Source: Phytohabitans rumicis
Lineage (GTDB): Bacteria > Actinomycetota > Actinomycetes > Mycobacteriales > Micromonosporaceae
Length of the DNA: 64,000 bases
Assembly: GCF_011764445.1 (NCBI RefSeq)
Contig: NZ_BLPG01000001.1
Location: 5,084,001 to 5,148,000, forward strand
Direction: 5' to 3'
This document shows, in pieces, positions 29,796-38,242 of this stretch. The notes beneath the pieces are model-generated. The model did no database searches, was not told where the DNA came from, and saw only the letters and a program-made list of their open reading frames with translations. A program made the translations under genes and the position numbers. Position 1 is the first letter of the stretch. Each line of letters opens with the position of its first letter.

Positions 29796-30784
29796 CAGTA
29801 CACCGGCGCCCGCTGGTCGATCCGTCCGCGGAAAATCCACCAGCACATCACCTGGAAGCCTAATAGGGCCGGGACGAGCGGTACGGCGAGCCAGCCGAGC
29901 AGCCGCAGGGTGGGACCGCTGGCCGCCGCGTCGGCGACCGTCAGGCTGGCCGCCGGGTCGACGGTCGACACCAGCGTGTAGGGCCAGGTCGCCGATCCGA
30001 CCAGCGCCACCGGCACGACCAGCGCCACCGACGTGGCGACAAAGGCGGCGCCCGGCCTGCCCCGCCGCCATGCGCCGGCGGCGACCAGCAGCGCCGCCGC
30101 CAGCACACCCAGCAGGGGTACGACGGCAGCCGGCTGCTCTACCGCGGCGCGTACCCGGGAAGAGAGAAGGCCCACGACGGCGGTCCCGGCGACGGCGGCG
30201 AGTGCCCACGGCACCAGCTGGCGGCCCGGGTGGGCGAACCCGCCCTCAGGCAGGCGCAGCGCGAGGAAGGCGGCGCCGTGCACGGCGACCAGCGCCAGCA
30301 GCGTGACCGCGGTGGCGGCCGTGAAGGGCGTCACCGCGTGGCCGACGCCCGCGACATGGCCGTCCGCGTGCAGCGGCACCCCTTGCAGGAGGCCACCGAG
30401 CACGGCGCCCCAGCCGAGCGCGGCGAGGGCGCTGCCGCCGATGACCAGCCGATCCCAGCCGCCGCGCAGCCTGATTTCCCGGCTCCGTAGCTGCACCGCG
30501 GCGGTGACGAGGATCACCCCGGCCAGCGCGAGCGCCACGGCCGGGTAGAGGCCGGACAGCAGTTCGCCCTCCAACATCGGGAACGCGCCGAAGAGGATCC
30601 CCATCGCGGCGACCAGCCAGACCTCGTTACCGAGGAAGAACGGGCCGACCGCGGTGAGCAGGCCGCGCCGCGCCTCGGGGGTCCGGGCGCGGGCGAGCAG
30701 GACGCCGGAGCCGTAGTCGTAGCCGCCCAGCACCAGGTAGGCGGCGAAGAAGAGCCCGAGCAGGGCGTACCAGACGGTTGCCAC
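29792..30784 (-). CDS. cydB: Cytochrome bd oxidase subunit II
   Basis: 330 aa from GTG 30784, with GGAGGCGACC before it. Starts MATVWYALLGLFFAAYLVLGGYDYGSG, the usual CydB opening, and has eight or nine membrane helices; AVGPFFLGNEVWLVAA is the conserved first loop. Partner of CydA in the quinol oxidase that reduces oxygen under low aeration or respiratory stress. Begins 10 bp after cydA. Confidence 0.95.
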   Translation of the reverse strand: MATVWYALLGLFFAAYLVLGGYDYGSGVLLARARTPEARRGLLTAVGPFFLGNEVWLVAAMGILFGAFPMLEGELLSGLYPAVALALAGVILVTAAVQLRSREIRLRGGWDRLVIGGSALAALGWGAVLGGLLQGVPLHADGHVAGVGHAVTPFTAATAVTLLALVAVHGAAFLALRLPEGGFAHPGRQLVPWALAAVAGTAVVGLLSSRVRAAVEQPAAVVPLLGVLAAALLVAAGAWRRGRPGAAFVATSVALVVPVALVGSATWPYTLVSTVDPAASLTVADAAASGPTLRLLGWLAVPLVPALLGFQVMCWWIFRGRIDQRAPVYW

Positions 30785-30794
30785 GGTCGCCTCC

Positions 30795-32057
30795 TCAGGC
30801 CAGGGCCGGCTCGGGCCGGCCGTCGATGGGGAGTACGGGCTCGTCGGGCCGGCGGCCGAGTGCGGGGTCGGCCGAGCCGCGGCTGGCGAAGCGGGCCAGG
30901 AGCAGCCAGTCCGCGACGGCCAGCGCGATCAGCAGCACCGAGAAGCCGAGGAACGAGGTGAGCAGCACGCCGCCGCTCGCCGGGGTTACCGCGTCTCCGG
31001 TCTTGAGCAGCCCGTACGCGACCCACGGCTGACGGCCGAGCTCGCGGAAGAACCACCCGAAGAGAGCCGCCAGGAACGGCAGCGGCACCGCGAATAGGAG
31101 CAGGTACAGCGGAAACTTGAGCCGGATGATCCAATCCCGCCAGAGGAGCGGAAGCAGGAAGATCACGAGCGCCAGCGTGTTGGCGATCAGGATCATGAAG
31201 CCGAGCGGCGCGCCGACCCACTCGGGCGGCAGGTAGTCGCCTGGGCTCCCGCCGAAGCGCGCCGCGAAGTCGGCCGCGGCGGCCAGCTTGTCCGCCTCGG
31301 CGCCGAGCTTGGTGGGCTGGATCTCGCTGAGGTAGCCGAACTGGGCGTACCCGAAGCCGGTGACCATGGTCGTGCCGATCGCGGCGGTCACCACCCCGAT
31401 CCGCAGCGACTTGCGAAATACCTCGTAGTCCGGGTTTCGGCGGATGAGCTGCCAGGCGCTGATGCCGGCCATCAGGAAGCCGCCGGTCGTGATGGCCGCG
31501 AAGATCACGTGCAGGAGCGCGATCGGGAACGACTGGTTGCTCAGCAGCGCCCCGAAGTCGGTGAGGTGGGCGACGCCGTCCTTCTCCTCGTACCCGACCG
31601 GATGCTGCAGCCAGGAGTTGGCCACCATGACCCAGAAGGCCGAGGTGTACGCGGTGATGGCCACGCCGTACAGCAGGGCGAGGTGGATGCCGCGCCGCAG
31701 CCGGTGCCAACCGAAGATCCACATGCCCAGGAACGTCGACTCCAGGAAGAACGCGACCAGCGTCTCGGTGGCCAGCGGGGCGCCGAAGACGTTGCCGACG
31801 TAGCGGGACAGCCCACTCCAGTTCAGCCCGAACTGGAACTCCATCACGATGCCCGTCACGATCCCGAGCGCGTAGTTGATCAGGTACAGGGTGCCCCAGA
31901 AGCGGGTGAGCCGCTCGTAGACCGGCTTCTTCGTGACGAACCGCGCCGTCTGCAAGTACACAAGCAGGGTGACCAGACCGAGCGTGACCAGCACGAACAG
32001 GAAATGGATCGACGTCGTCGTAGCGAACTGCAAGCGCGCGAGCAGCAACGGGTCCAT
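30795..32057 (-). CDS. cydA: Cytochrome bd oxidase subunit I
   Basis: 420 aa. Haem ligand His19 lies in TTTSIHFLFVLVTLG; FWGTLYLINYALGIVTGIVMEFQFGLNWS and the second His region SFPIALLHVIFAAITTGGF are typical; GRQPWVAYGLLKT marks the quinol-side conserved stretch. It is about 100 residues shorter than E. coli CydA, the short Q-loop type usual in actinobacteria. First gene of cydABCD. AT-richer DNA just upstream (32058-32100) should hold the promoter. Confidence 0.95.
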   Translation of the reverse strand: MDPLLLARLQFATTTSIHFLFVLVTLGLVTLLVYLQTARFVTKKPVYERLTRFWGTLYLINYALGIVTGIVMEFQFGLNWSGLSRYVGNVFGAPLATETLVAFFLESTFLGMWIFGWHRLRRGIHLALLYGVAITAYTSAFWVMVANSWLQHPVGYEEKDGVAHLTDFGALLSNQSFPIALLHVIFAAITTGGFLMAGISAWQLIRRNPDYEVFRKSLRIGVVTAAIGTTMVTGFGYAQFGYLSEIQPTKLGAEADKLAAAADFAARFGGSPGDYLPPEWVGAPLGFMILIANTLALVIFLLPLLWRDWIIRLKFPLYLLLFAVPLPFLAALFGWFFRELGRQPWVAYGLLKTGDAVTPASGGVLLTSFLGFSVLLIALAVADWLLLARFASRGSADPALGRRPDEPVLPIDGRPEPALA

Positions 32058-32066
32058 GTGGCCACC

Positions 32067-32076
32067 CTACATGTAG
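32067..32076. promoter_or_regulatory. Palindrome upstream of cydA
   Basis: CTACATGTAG, a perfect 10-bp palindrome 10 bp before the cydA start, followed upstream by AT-rich ATACATATATCTACGACAC with another GTAG/CTAC pair. The TACA/TGTA arms resemble BlaI/CopY-type operators in style, and a BlaI gene lies 1.3 kb upstream; a link is inference only. Confidence 0.35.
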
Positions 32077-32133
32077 CGACCATACATATATCTACGACAC
32101 CGTGTAGTGCGCGCCGTGCCCGCTCTGCGCGTC

Positions 32134-32268
32134 GATCAAGGGCTCTGCGCGTCGATCAAGGGCTCTGCGCGTCGATCAAGGACTCTCTCGTCGATCAAGG
32201 GCGAATGGTCGTGGATCGGAGATCAAACCACGGCTATTCGCCCTTGATCGACGAGAGAGTCCTTGATC
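32134..32268. repeat. 95-bp phased palindromic element, copy 5, with extra half-sites
   Basis: The standard element spans 32174-32268; two more GATCAAGG half-sites precede it at 32134 and 32154, in the 20-bp tandem CTCTGCGCGTCGATCAAGGG. The inner hairpin is the longest of the set: from GGACTCTCTC to GAGAGAGTCC, 35 bp with two mismatches. Fills most of the 334-bp gap between cydA and the BlaR-like gene. Confidence 0.85.
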
Positions 32269-32391
32269 GGTGGGGCTCCAGGGCCGGCGCGGAGTGCCGG
32301 CTTGGGCTGCTTCCCAACCGGGGCGCCCTACTCACGCCAGCGCGCCACGCGGGTGTCCGGCCAGAACGCTGACCGACGGCGCGGGGGTGGG

Positions 32392-33285
32392 TCAGGCGAG
32401 GAACAGCGAGACGGTCAGCGCGACCAGCGTCGCCGCGACCACCAGGGCGAGCGTGCCGCGCACCCGGGCCGGCCGGCCGGCGGTGAGCAGGCGTTGTACG
32501 CGGGCGTCGAGCTCGGTGTCGGCGACGCCGAGCGCGCCCGCGGGCGTGACTCGCGACGGGGCCGACGCGAAGCGCAGCAGTGCTGCGGCGAGCGGGCCGT
32601 CCAGGTGCTGCCGGCGGGCCTTGTCGTCGGCCCGCATCTCGACCAGCAGCGCGACCGTGGCGCGGGCGGCGCGGACCCAGGCGGCCCACGGCAACGCCCG
32701 GCACAGCGCGGTGAACGGCAGCAGCACCAGGTCGTGCCGCTCGTCGGCGTGGGCCCGCTCGTGGCTGAGCACGGCGGCGAGCTGCGGCCGGTCGAGCAGG
32801 CTGAGCGTGCCCGCGCTCACCACGACGGTGGGCCGGACGCCCGGCAGGCAGTACGCCGCGGCGCTCGGGTGGTCGAGGACCAGCGCACCCGGTGCGGCCG
32901 GGTCGTCGCGGGCCACCAGGTTGAGCAGGTCCCGGTGCCGTCGTTGTGCGCGGATGGCGCGCAGCCCGCAGGTGACGGTGGTGCCGATCAGCACCGCCCC
33001 GACGCCGAACCCGCCCGCGACGAACGCCACGTGCGCCGGGCCGAACCCGGGCGGCAGCTCACCGGAGACGAGCCGGAGGAGCGCGGTGCCGACCCCGGTG
33101 CCGTACGGCCCCAGGCCCAGGGCCAGCGGCAGGCCGATCGCGGCGAGCCCGAGCGCGAGCCCGACCGCTTGCCAGCACACGATCGCGACCCGAGGGCTGC
33201 GGTAGGTCCACGTGGACCGGGTGAGCACCTGGGCGGTGAGGTAGCACGCCAGCACGGCTCCGGCGAAATGCGCGGCGTACACCAT
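32392..33285 (-). CDS. BlaR1/MecR1-like M56 membrane metalloprotease
   Basis: 297 aa. Three or four membrane helices; the zinc-protease motif is HERAH (VLSHERAHADERHDLVLLP), in place of HExxH, with GVRPTVVVSAGTL upstream as in M56/M48 proteins. There is no penicillin-binding sensor domain, as usual for the short actinobacterial form. It begins 5 bp after the BlaI-like gene; the pair probably acts as signal-triggered protease and repressor. Confidence 0.85.
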   Translation of the reverse strand: MVYAAHFAGAVLACYLTAQVLTRSTWTYRSPRVAIVCWQAVGLALGLAAIGLPLALGLGPYGTGVGTALLRLVSGELPPGFGPAHVAFVAGGFGVGAVLIGTTVTCGLRAIRAQRRHRDLLNLVARDDPAAPGALVLDHPSAAAYCLPGVRPTVVVSAGTLSLLDRPQLAAVLSHERAHADERHDLVLLPFTALCRALPWAAWVRAARATVALLVEMRADDKARRQHLDGPLAAALLRFASAPSRVTPAGALGVADTELDARVQRLLTAGRPARVRGTLALVVAATLVALTVSLFLA

Positions 33286-33290
33286 GGCGG

Positions 33291-33653
33291 TCAGTCTTTC
33301 CCGTCCGCTGCTTCCTCGGCCAGGGCGGCCCGCAGCACCTCGGCCTCCGTGCCGCTCACCGAGCGGGCGAAGCGCACCAGCGCCGCGTCACGGCTGCTGG
33401 ACAGGTCCAGGGCGTCGAGCATGAGCTGCGCGATGTATGCCTCGCGGCTGGCCGCCGGCCGGTAGCTCCAGGCTCGACCGGCCCGGTCCCGCTCCACCAT
33501 CCCCTTGCCGGCGAGCCGGTCCAGCACGGTCATCACGGTCGTGTACGCCAACTCGCGGTCCTGGAGCGTCTCGGCGACCTCGCGCACTGTCAGCGGCGTG
33601 CCACGATCCCACAGCACATCCATAACGGCACGCTCAAGCTCCCCCAACCGCAT
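33291..33653 (-). CDS. BlaI/MecI/CopY family repressor
   Basis: 120 aa from ATG 33653 (GTG 33656 also possible). Winged helix with LERAVMDVLWDRGTPLTVRE and LAYTTVMTVLDRLAGKGMVERD, then a dimerisation helix region. Repressors of this kind are cleaved on signal from the M56 partner encoded next. TAGGAT at 33662-33667 on this strand could be a -10 box of a nearly leaderless mRNA; no TACA/TGTA dyad is seen in its own promoter region. Confidence 0.9.
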   Translation of the reverse strand: MRLGELERAVMDVLWDRGTPLTVREVAETLQDRELAYTTVMTVLDRLAGKGMVERDRAGRAWSYRPAASREAYIAQLMLDALDLSSSRDAALVRFARSVSGTEAEVLRAALAEEAADGKD

Positions 33654-33698
33654 CACGCCATCGATCCTACCCGCCACGCCCCCGCCCGCCAGCCCGTC

Positions 33699-33797
33699 GA
33701 TCAAGGGCCGCGAGCCTCGTCGATCAAGGGCAAATGGTCGTGGATTGGAGATCAAAGCACGACCGTTCGCCCTTGATCGACGACGAAATCCTTGGTC
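33699..33797. repeat. 95-bp phased palindromic element, copy 6 (99 bp)
   Basis: Core 33722-33778 is again 57 bp and the right outer half-site is 19 bp away, but it reads CCTTGGTC (one change), and the left outer half-site at 33699 is 23 bp away. Between the BlaI-like and Uma2 genes. Confidence 0.8.
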
Positions 33798-33803
33798 GGC
33801 GAA

Positions 33804-34304
33804 TTAGCTCAGGCCGTTGAGTTGCAATTCCGCAAGGGTGGCGCGGCGCCTTTCGACGTATTCCGTGCTGCCGGCCAATGTGTTGGCCAACTCATACATC
33901 GTGACGAGGGCACCCCACGGGTCGCCCTCGATCGGCTCGGCGAGCCAGTACTCCGGAATTCCGCGCTCGGCGTACCAACTCGGGTTGCGATCTTTCTTGT
34001 CGGACGACGGCGACCATACCTCCGCCACCAGTGCCAGGGCGGCGGGGTCGTGCCAGGCCGCGTTCGGGTCGGTCGGTTGGTCGTAGAACACGCCGACCTC
34101 GGCAACACGGGTGTCCTTGGCCGTATTGAGTACGCCGACTTGCGTAAATGCAAATCGGCCGGCCTGCTCCAGAAGATTGCAGAGCTTTTGCTCAACGTAT
34201 TGATGCCACAAGCGAGCCGGAAAAATGACGTACAAATTACCGTCATGCACCTCGGCGCGTGTGCCCCGCGGAAGCTCTTCGAGGTCGGCGATTGTAAAGG
34301 CCAC
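33804..34304 (-). CDS. Uma2 family (DUF820) putative restriction-endonuclease-fold protein
   Basis: 166 aa from GTG 34304. Shows the PD-(D/E)XK pattern of the family: VHDGNLYVIFP, an acidic residue in VAEVGVFYD, then LVAEVWSPSSDKKDRNPSWY and ERGIPEYWLAEP. The typical member is about 190 aa, so this is slightly short at the N-terminus. Biological role is unknown; such genes occur singly or in large numbers in some actinobacteria and cyanobacteria. Ends flush with the aldehyde dehydrogenase gene upstream (stop 34305). Confidence 0.8.
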   Translation of the reverse strand: MAFTIADLEELPRGTRAEVHDGNLYVIFPARLWHQYVEQKLCNLLEQAGRFAFTQVGVLNTAKDTRVAEVGVFYDQPTDPNAAWHDPAALALVAEVWSPSSDKKDRNPSWYAERGIPEYWLAEPIEGDPWGALVTMYELANTLAGSTEYVERRRATLAELQLNGLS

Positions 34305-35126
34305 CTATACGCCCTTGGGGTGCCAGACGGTTTTGGTCTCCAGGAAGCTTGTCATGCGGGCGATGCCCGGGTCGGCGGTCCAGTCCACCGGGGTCGCCGG
34401 CGGGCGTACGACGCGCTTGAGGTTGTCGGCCGCGGCCTCCTCCAGCGACCTGGCCAACTCCCGGTCGGCCACGCCGGTCAGGTCGAGCGCGTTGACGTCC
34501 ATGTGCGCGGCCAGCCACGGGGCGGTCTCGGCCACCTTGCCGGTCAGCACGTTGACCACCCCGCCGGGCAGGTCCGAGGTGGCCAGCACCTCGGCGAGCG
34601 TTACCGCGGGCAGCGGGCGTCCTTCGGCGGCGAGCACCACCACCGTGTTGCCGGTGACGATCGCCGGGGCCACCACGCCGACCAGGCCGAGCAGCGCGGA
34701 CTCCGGCGGGGCGACCATGCCGACCACGCCGGTCGGCTCGGGGGAAGAGAGGTTGAAGTACGGGCCGGCGACCGGGTTGGCGTTGCCGTACACCTGGGCG
34801 ATCTTGTCGGACCAGCCGGCGTACCAGACCCAGCGGTCGATCGCGGCGTCCACGTCGGCCGGCGCCTCGCCGAGCCCGACGAACTGGTCGCGCCGGCCCT
34901 CCAACATCTCGGCCACCCGGTAGAGGATCTGCCCCCGGTTGTACGCGGTCGTGCCCGACCAGCCCTTCACGGCCGCGCGGGCGGCGACCACCGCGTCCCG
35001 TACGTCCTTGCGGGACGCGAGCGCCACGTTGGAGTCCTGCACCAGATACGACCGCCCCGACTCGCTGCGCGGGAACTTCCCGCCGATGAAGAGCTTGTAG
35101 GTCTTCCTGACGGCGAGCCTAGACAT
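34305..35126 (-). CDS. Half-length aldehyde dehydrogenase-like protein lacking the catalytic Cys domain
   Basis: 273 aa. Matches the N-terminal coenzyme-binding half of aldehyde dehydrogenases (YKLFIGGKFPRSESGRSYLV, VAPAIVTGNTVVVLAAEGRP, GGVVNVLTGKVAETAPWLAAH) but stops before the region with the catalytic Cys and has no equivalent of the Glu in ELGGK. It is next to and co-directional with a complete enzyme (8-bp overlap), suggesting a regulatory or structural subunit rather than a random truncation. The same pairing near deoC is known in other actinobacteria. Confidence 0.75.
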   Translation of the reverse strand: MSRLAVRKTYKLFIGGKFPRSESGRSYLVQDSNVALASRKDVRDAVVAARAAVKGWSGTTAYNRGQILYRVAEMLEGRRDQFVGLGEAPADVDAAIDRWVWYAGWSDKIAQVYGNANPVAGPYFNLSSPEPTGVVGMVAPPESALLGLVGVVAPAIVTGNTVVVLAAEGRPLPAVTLAEVLATSDLPGGVVNVLTGKVAETAPWLAAHMDVNALDLTGVADRELARSLEEAAADNLKRVVRPPATPVDWTADPGIARMTSFLETKTVWHPKGV

Positions 35127-36543
35127 CGAGGTAAGCCTCCAACCCGTGCCGACCGCCCTCGCGACCGTAGCCGGACTCCTTGTACCCGCCGAACGGCGAC
35201 GCCGGGTCGAACTTGTTGAACGTGTTGGCCCACACCACGCCGGCGCGCAGCCGGTCGGCCGTCCACAGGATGCGCGAGCCCTTGTCCGTCCACACGCCCG
35301 CCGACAGCCCGTACGGCGTGTTGTTGGCCTTTTCGACCGCCTCGGCCGGGGTGCGGAACGTCAGCACCGACAGCACCGGCCCGAAGATCTCTTCCCGGGC
35401 GATCCGGTGCGCCTGGGTCACGCCGGTGAAGATGGTCGGCGCGAACCAGAATCCCCGGTCGGGCAGCTCGCACGGCGGCGACCACCGGGCGGCGCCCTCC
35501 TCGGCGCCGATGTCGGACAGCGTACGGATGCGCTCCAGTTGCGCCGCCGAGTTGATGGCACCGATGTCCGTGTTCTTGTCCAGGGGGTCGCCCACCCGCA
35601 GGAGGGCCATCCGCCGCTTCAGCCCGGCCAGCACCTCGTCGTACACGGACTCCTGGACCAGCAGGCGGGAGCCGGCGCAGCACACATGGCCCTGGTTGAA
35701 GAAGATGCCGTTGACGATGCCCTCGACGGCCTGGTCGATCGGCGCGTCGTCGAAGACGATGTTGGCCGCCTTGCCGCCCAACTCCAGCGTGACCTTCTTG
35801 CGGGTGCCGGCTACGGACTTGGCGATGGCCCGCCCCACCTCGGTCGACCCGGTGAACGCCACCTTGTTGACGTCCGGGTGGGAGACGAGAGCGTGCCCGG
35901 TCTCACCGGCGCCGGTGACGATGTTGACCACGCCGGGCGGCAGGTCGGCCTCCTGGCAGATCTCGGCGAAGACGAGCGCGGTCAGCGGCGTGGTCTCGGC
36001 CGGCTTGAGCACGACCGTGTTGCCGCACGCCAGCGCCGGCGCGATCTTCCAGGCCAGCATCAGCAGCGGGAAGTTCCACGGGATGACCTGGCCCGCGACG
36101 CCGATGGGGCGCGGGTCGGGGCCGAAGCCGGCGTACCCGAGCTTGTCGGCCCAGCCGGCGTAGTAGAAGAAGTGCGCCGCTACCAGCGGCACGTCCACGT
36201 CGCGCGACTCGCGGATCGGCTTGCCGTTGTCGAGCGATTCCAGTACGGCCAGCTCGCGGGCGCGCTCCTGGATGATGCGGGCGATCCGGAAGAGATACTT
36301 CGCCCGCTCGCGTCCGGGCATCCGGGACCAGACGTTCTCGTACGCCGCGCGGGCGGCCCGCACCGCAGTGTCCACTTCGGACTCTGTGGCCCAGGTGACC
36401 TCGGCGAGCACCTCTTCGGTGGCCGGGTTGACGGTCTTGTTGCGCACCTCGCCGTCGACCCACTCCCCGTTGACGAACAAACCGTACGCCGGCTTGATGT
36501 CCACAATGGAGCGTGACTCGGGTGCGGGAGCGTATTCGAACAT
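35119..36543 (-). CDS. Aldehyde dehydrogenase
   Basis: 474 aa from ATG 36543. All family landmarks are present: GQVIPWNFPLLMLAWKIAPA, FTGSTEVGRAI, catalytic Glu in TLELGGKAANIVF, catalytic Cys in FFNQGHVCCAGSR, and EEIFGPVLSV. It oxidises an aldehyde with NAD(P)+. It starts 2 bp after deoC, whose product is acetaldehyde, so acetaldehyde is a likely substrate (inference). Confidence 0.9.
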   Translation of the reverse strand: MFEYAPAPESRSIVDIKPAYGLFVNGEWVDGEVRNKTVNPATEEVLAEVTWATESEVDTAVRAARAAYENVWSRMPGRERAKYLFRIARIIQERARELAVLESLDNGKPIRESRDVDVPLVAAHFFYYAGWADKLGYAGFGPDPRPIGVAGQVIPWNFPLLMLAWKIAPALACGNTVVLKPAETTPLTALVFAEICQEADLPPGVVNIVTGAGETGHALVSHPDVNKVAFTGSTEVGRAIAKSVAGTRKKVTLELGGKAANIVFDDAPIDQAVEGIVNGIFFNQGHVCCAGSRLLVQESVYDEVLAGLKRRMALLRVGDPLDKNTDIGAINSAAQLERIRTLSDIGAEEGAARWSPPCELPDRGFWFAPTIFTGVTQAHRIAREEIFGPVLSVLTFRTPAEAVEKANNTPYGLSAGVWTDKGSRILWTADRLRAGVVWANTFNKFDPASPFGGYKESGYGREGGRHGLEAYLDV

Positions 36544-36545
36544 GG

Positions 36546-37496
36546 TCAGTCCACTGTGAAGTAGTCCGGACCGGAGTAGCGCCCGGTGGTGAGTTTGGTC
36601 CGCTGCATCAGCAGGTCGTTGAGGAGCGTGGAAGCGCCGAAGCGGAACCAGTCCGGGTCGAGCCAGTCCGCGCCGGCGGTCTCGTTGACCACGACGAGGT
36701 ACTTGATGGCGTCCTTGGTGGTGCGGATCCCGCCCGCCGGCTTCACGCCCACCTGGCGGCCGGTCGCGGCCCGGAAGTCGCGCACGGCCTCCAGCATCAC
36801 GAGCGTCACCGGCAGCGTCGCCGCGACCGGCACCTTGCCGGTGGACGTCTTGATGAAGTCGCCGCCGGCCAGCATCGCCAGCCATGAGGCACGCCGCACG
36901 TTGTCGTAGGTGACCAGCTCGCCGGTCTCCAGGATCACCTTGAGGTGGGCGGTGCCGGACGCCTCCTTGACGGCGACGATCTCGTCGTACACCTCCCGAT
37001 AGCGCCCGGAGAGGAAGGCGCCCCGGTTGATCACCATGTCGATCTCGTCGGCGCCGGCCGCGACGGCGGCCCTGGTGTCGGCGAGCTTGACCTCCAGCGG
37101 CGCCTGCCCGGACGGGAACGCGGTCGCGACGCTGGCCAGGTGGACGCCGGAGCCGCGCAACACCTCAAAAGCCACCGGCACCATCGCCGGGTAGACGCAC
37201 ACCGCCGCGGCGGCAGGGCAGGACGGGTCGGCCGGGTCCGGGCGGCGGGCCTTGGCGCAGAGCGCGCGCACCTTGCCGGGGGTGTCCGCGCCTTCGAGCG
37301 TGGTCAGGTCGACCATGCGGATGGCCAGGTCGATCGCCCACGCCTTGGCGGTCGTCTTGATCGACCGGGTGGCGAGCATGGCGGCCCGCTGCTCGGCGCC
37401 CACCTGGTCGACACCGGGCAATCCGTGCAGAAAAGCACGTAAGCCCGCATCTGAGCGCCCGATGTCGGCGAGCGCCGACTGCACTGTCGCCGTCAT
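36546..37496 (-). CDS. deoC: Deoxyribose-phosphate aldolase
   Basis: 316 aa from ATG 37496. Splits 2-deoxyribose 5-phosphate into glyceraldehyde 3-phosphate and acetaldehyde. Schiff-base Lys in [13 protein letters not shown] and second Lys in [11 protein letters not shown]; earlier [16 protein letters not shown] and [19 protein letters not shown]. About 60 residues longer at the N-terminus than the E. coli enzyme, typical of class II/actinobacterial forms. First gene of the deoC-aldehyde dehydrogenase group and 39 bp from the divergent upp. Confidence 0.93.
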   Translation of the reverse strand: MTATVQSALADIGRSDAGLRAFLHGLPGVDQVGAEQRAAMLATRSIKTTAKAWAIDLAIRMVDLTTLEGADTPGKVRALCAKARRPDPADPSCPAAAAVCVYPAMVPVAFEVLRGSGVHLASVATAFPSGQAPLEVKLADTRAAVAAGADEIDMVINRGAFLSGRYREVYDEIVAVKEASGTAHLKVILETGELVTYDNVRRASWLAMLAGGDFIKTSTGKVPVAATLPVTLVMLEAVRDFRAATGRQVGVKPAGGIRTTKDAIKYLVVVNETAGADWLDPDWFRFGASTLLNDLLMQRTKLTTGRYSGPDYFTVD

Positions 37497-37535
37497 ACCC
37501 GCGAGTCTAGACACCGGGCAGGTAGGTTGACCGCC

Positions 37536-38168
37536 GTGGACGTACTCGTCGTTGATCATCCTCTCGCCCAGTCGCGGCTTACCGCGATGCGCGATGCCCG
37601 CACCGATTCGGCGGCGTTCCGCGCCGCACTCCACGAGCTCACCACCATGCTCGTGTACGAGGCAGCCCGCTCCCTGGAGATCGAACGCTTCACGGTCGAG
37701 ACGCCGGTGGCCCCGACCGAGGGCACCCGGCTGGCCAACCCGCCGCTGCTCGTACCCGTGCTGCGCGCCGGCCTGGGGATGGCCGACTCGGCCCTGGCGC
37801 TGCTGCCGGAGTCGTCGATGGGCTTCGTCGGGCTGGCCCGCGACGAGCACACCTTCGAGCCGCGCGCCTACATGGAGTCGCTGCCCGCCGACCTCGCCGA
37901 CCGGCCGGTCTTCGTGCTCGACCCGATGCTCGCCACCGGCGGCTCGCTGGAGCACTGCTGCCGGCTGCTGGCCGACCGGGGGTGCACCGACATCGTCGTG
38001 CTGTGCGTCCTGGCCGCGCCGGCCGGCATCGACCGCCTGGACCGCTCCGGCCTCCCGCTGCGCCTGGTCACCGCCTCGATCGACGAGGGGCTCAACGACA
38101 AGGCGTTCATCGTCCCGGGCCTGGGCGACGCCGGCGACCGCCAGTTCGGCGGCATGCCCCGCTTCTAA
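37536..38168 (+). CDS. upp: Uracil phosphoribosyltransferase
   Basis: 210 aa from GTG 37536, with AGGTAGG upstream; TTG 37527 is a less likely start. Makes UMP from uracil and PRPP. The PRPP site is [17 protein letters not shown], substrate loop [18 protein letters not shown] and the C-terminal uracil-binding [11 protein letters not shown] equivalent [15 protein letters not shown]. Completes pyrimidine salvage with cdd and deoA. A perfect palindrome follows the stop by 10 bp. Confidence 0.95.
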   Translation: MDVLVVDHPLAQSRLTAMRDARTDSAAFRAALHELTTMLVYEAARSLEIERFTVETPVAPTEGTRLANPPLLVPVLRAGLGMADSALALLPESSMGFVGLARDEHTFEPRAYMESLPADLADRPVFVLDPMLATGGSLEHCCRLLADRGCTDIVVLCVLAAPAGIDRLDRSGLPLRLVTASIDEGLNDKAFIVPGLGDAGDRQFGGMPRF

Positions 38169-38178
38169 CGCTTCCCCA

Positions 38179-38242
38179 TCTCTGTGATCAAGGCGTCCTT
38201 CAAGTCGTTATAACGACTTGAAGGACGCCTTGATCACAGAGA
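38179..38242. terminator. 64-bp perfect palindrome (GTGATCAAGG family copy 1), bidirectional terminator
   Basis: Arms of 32 bp without a mismatch, from TCTCTGTGATCAAGGCG through the centre TTATAA to CGCCTTGATCACAGAGA. It lies between upp and the convergent NUDIX gene and even supplies the last codons of the latter (stop at 38234). Position and structure fit a two-way transcription terminator. Confidence 0.75.
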
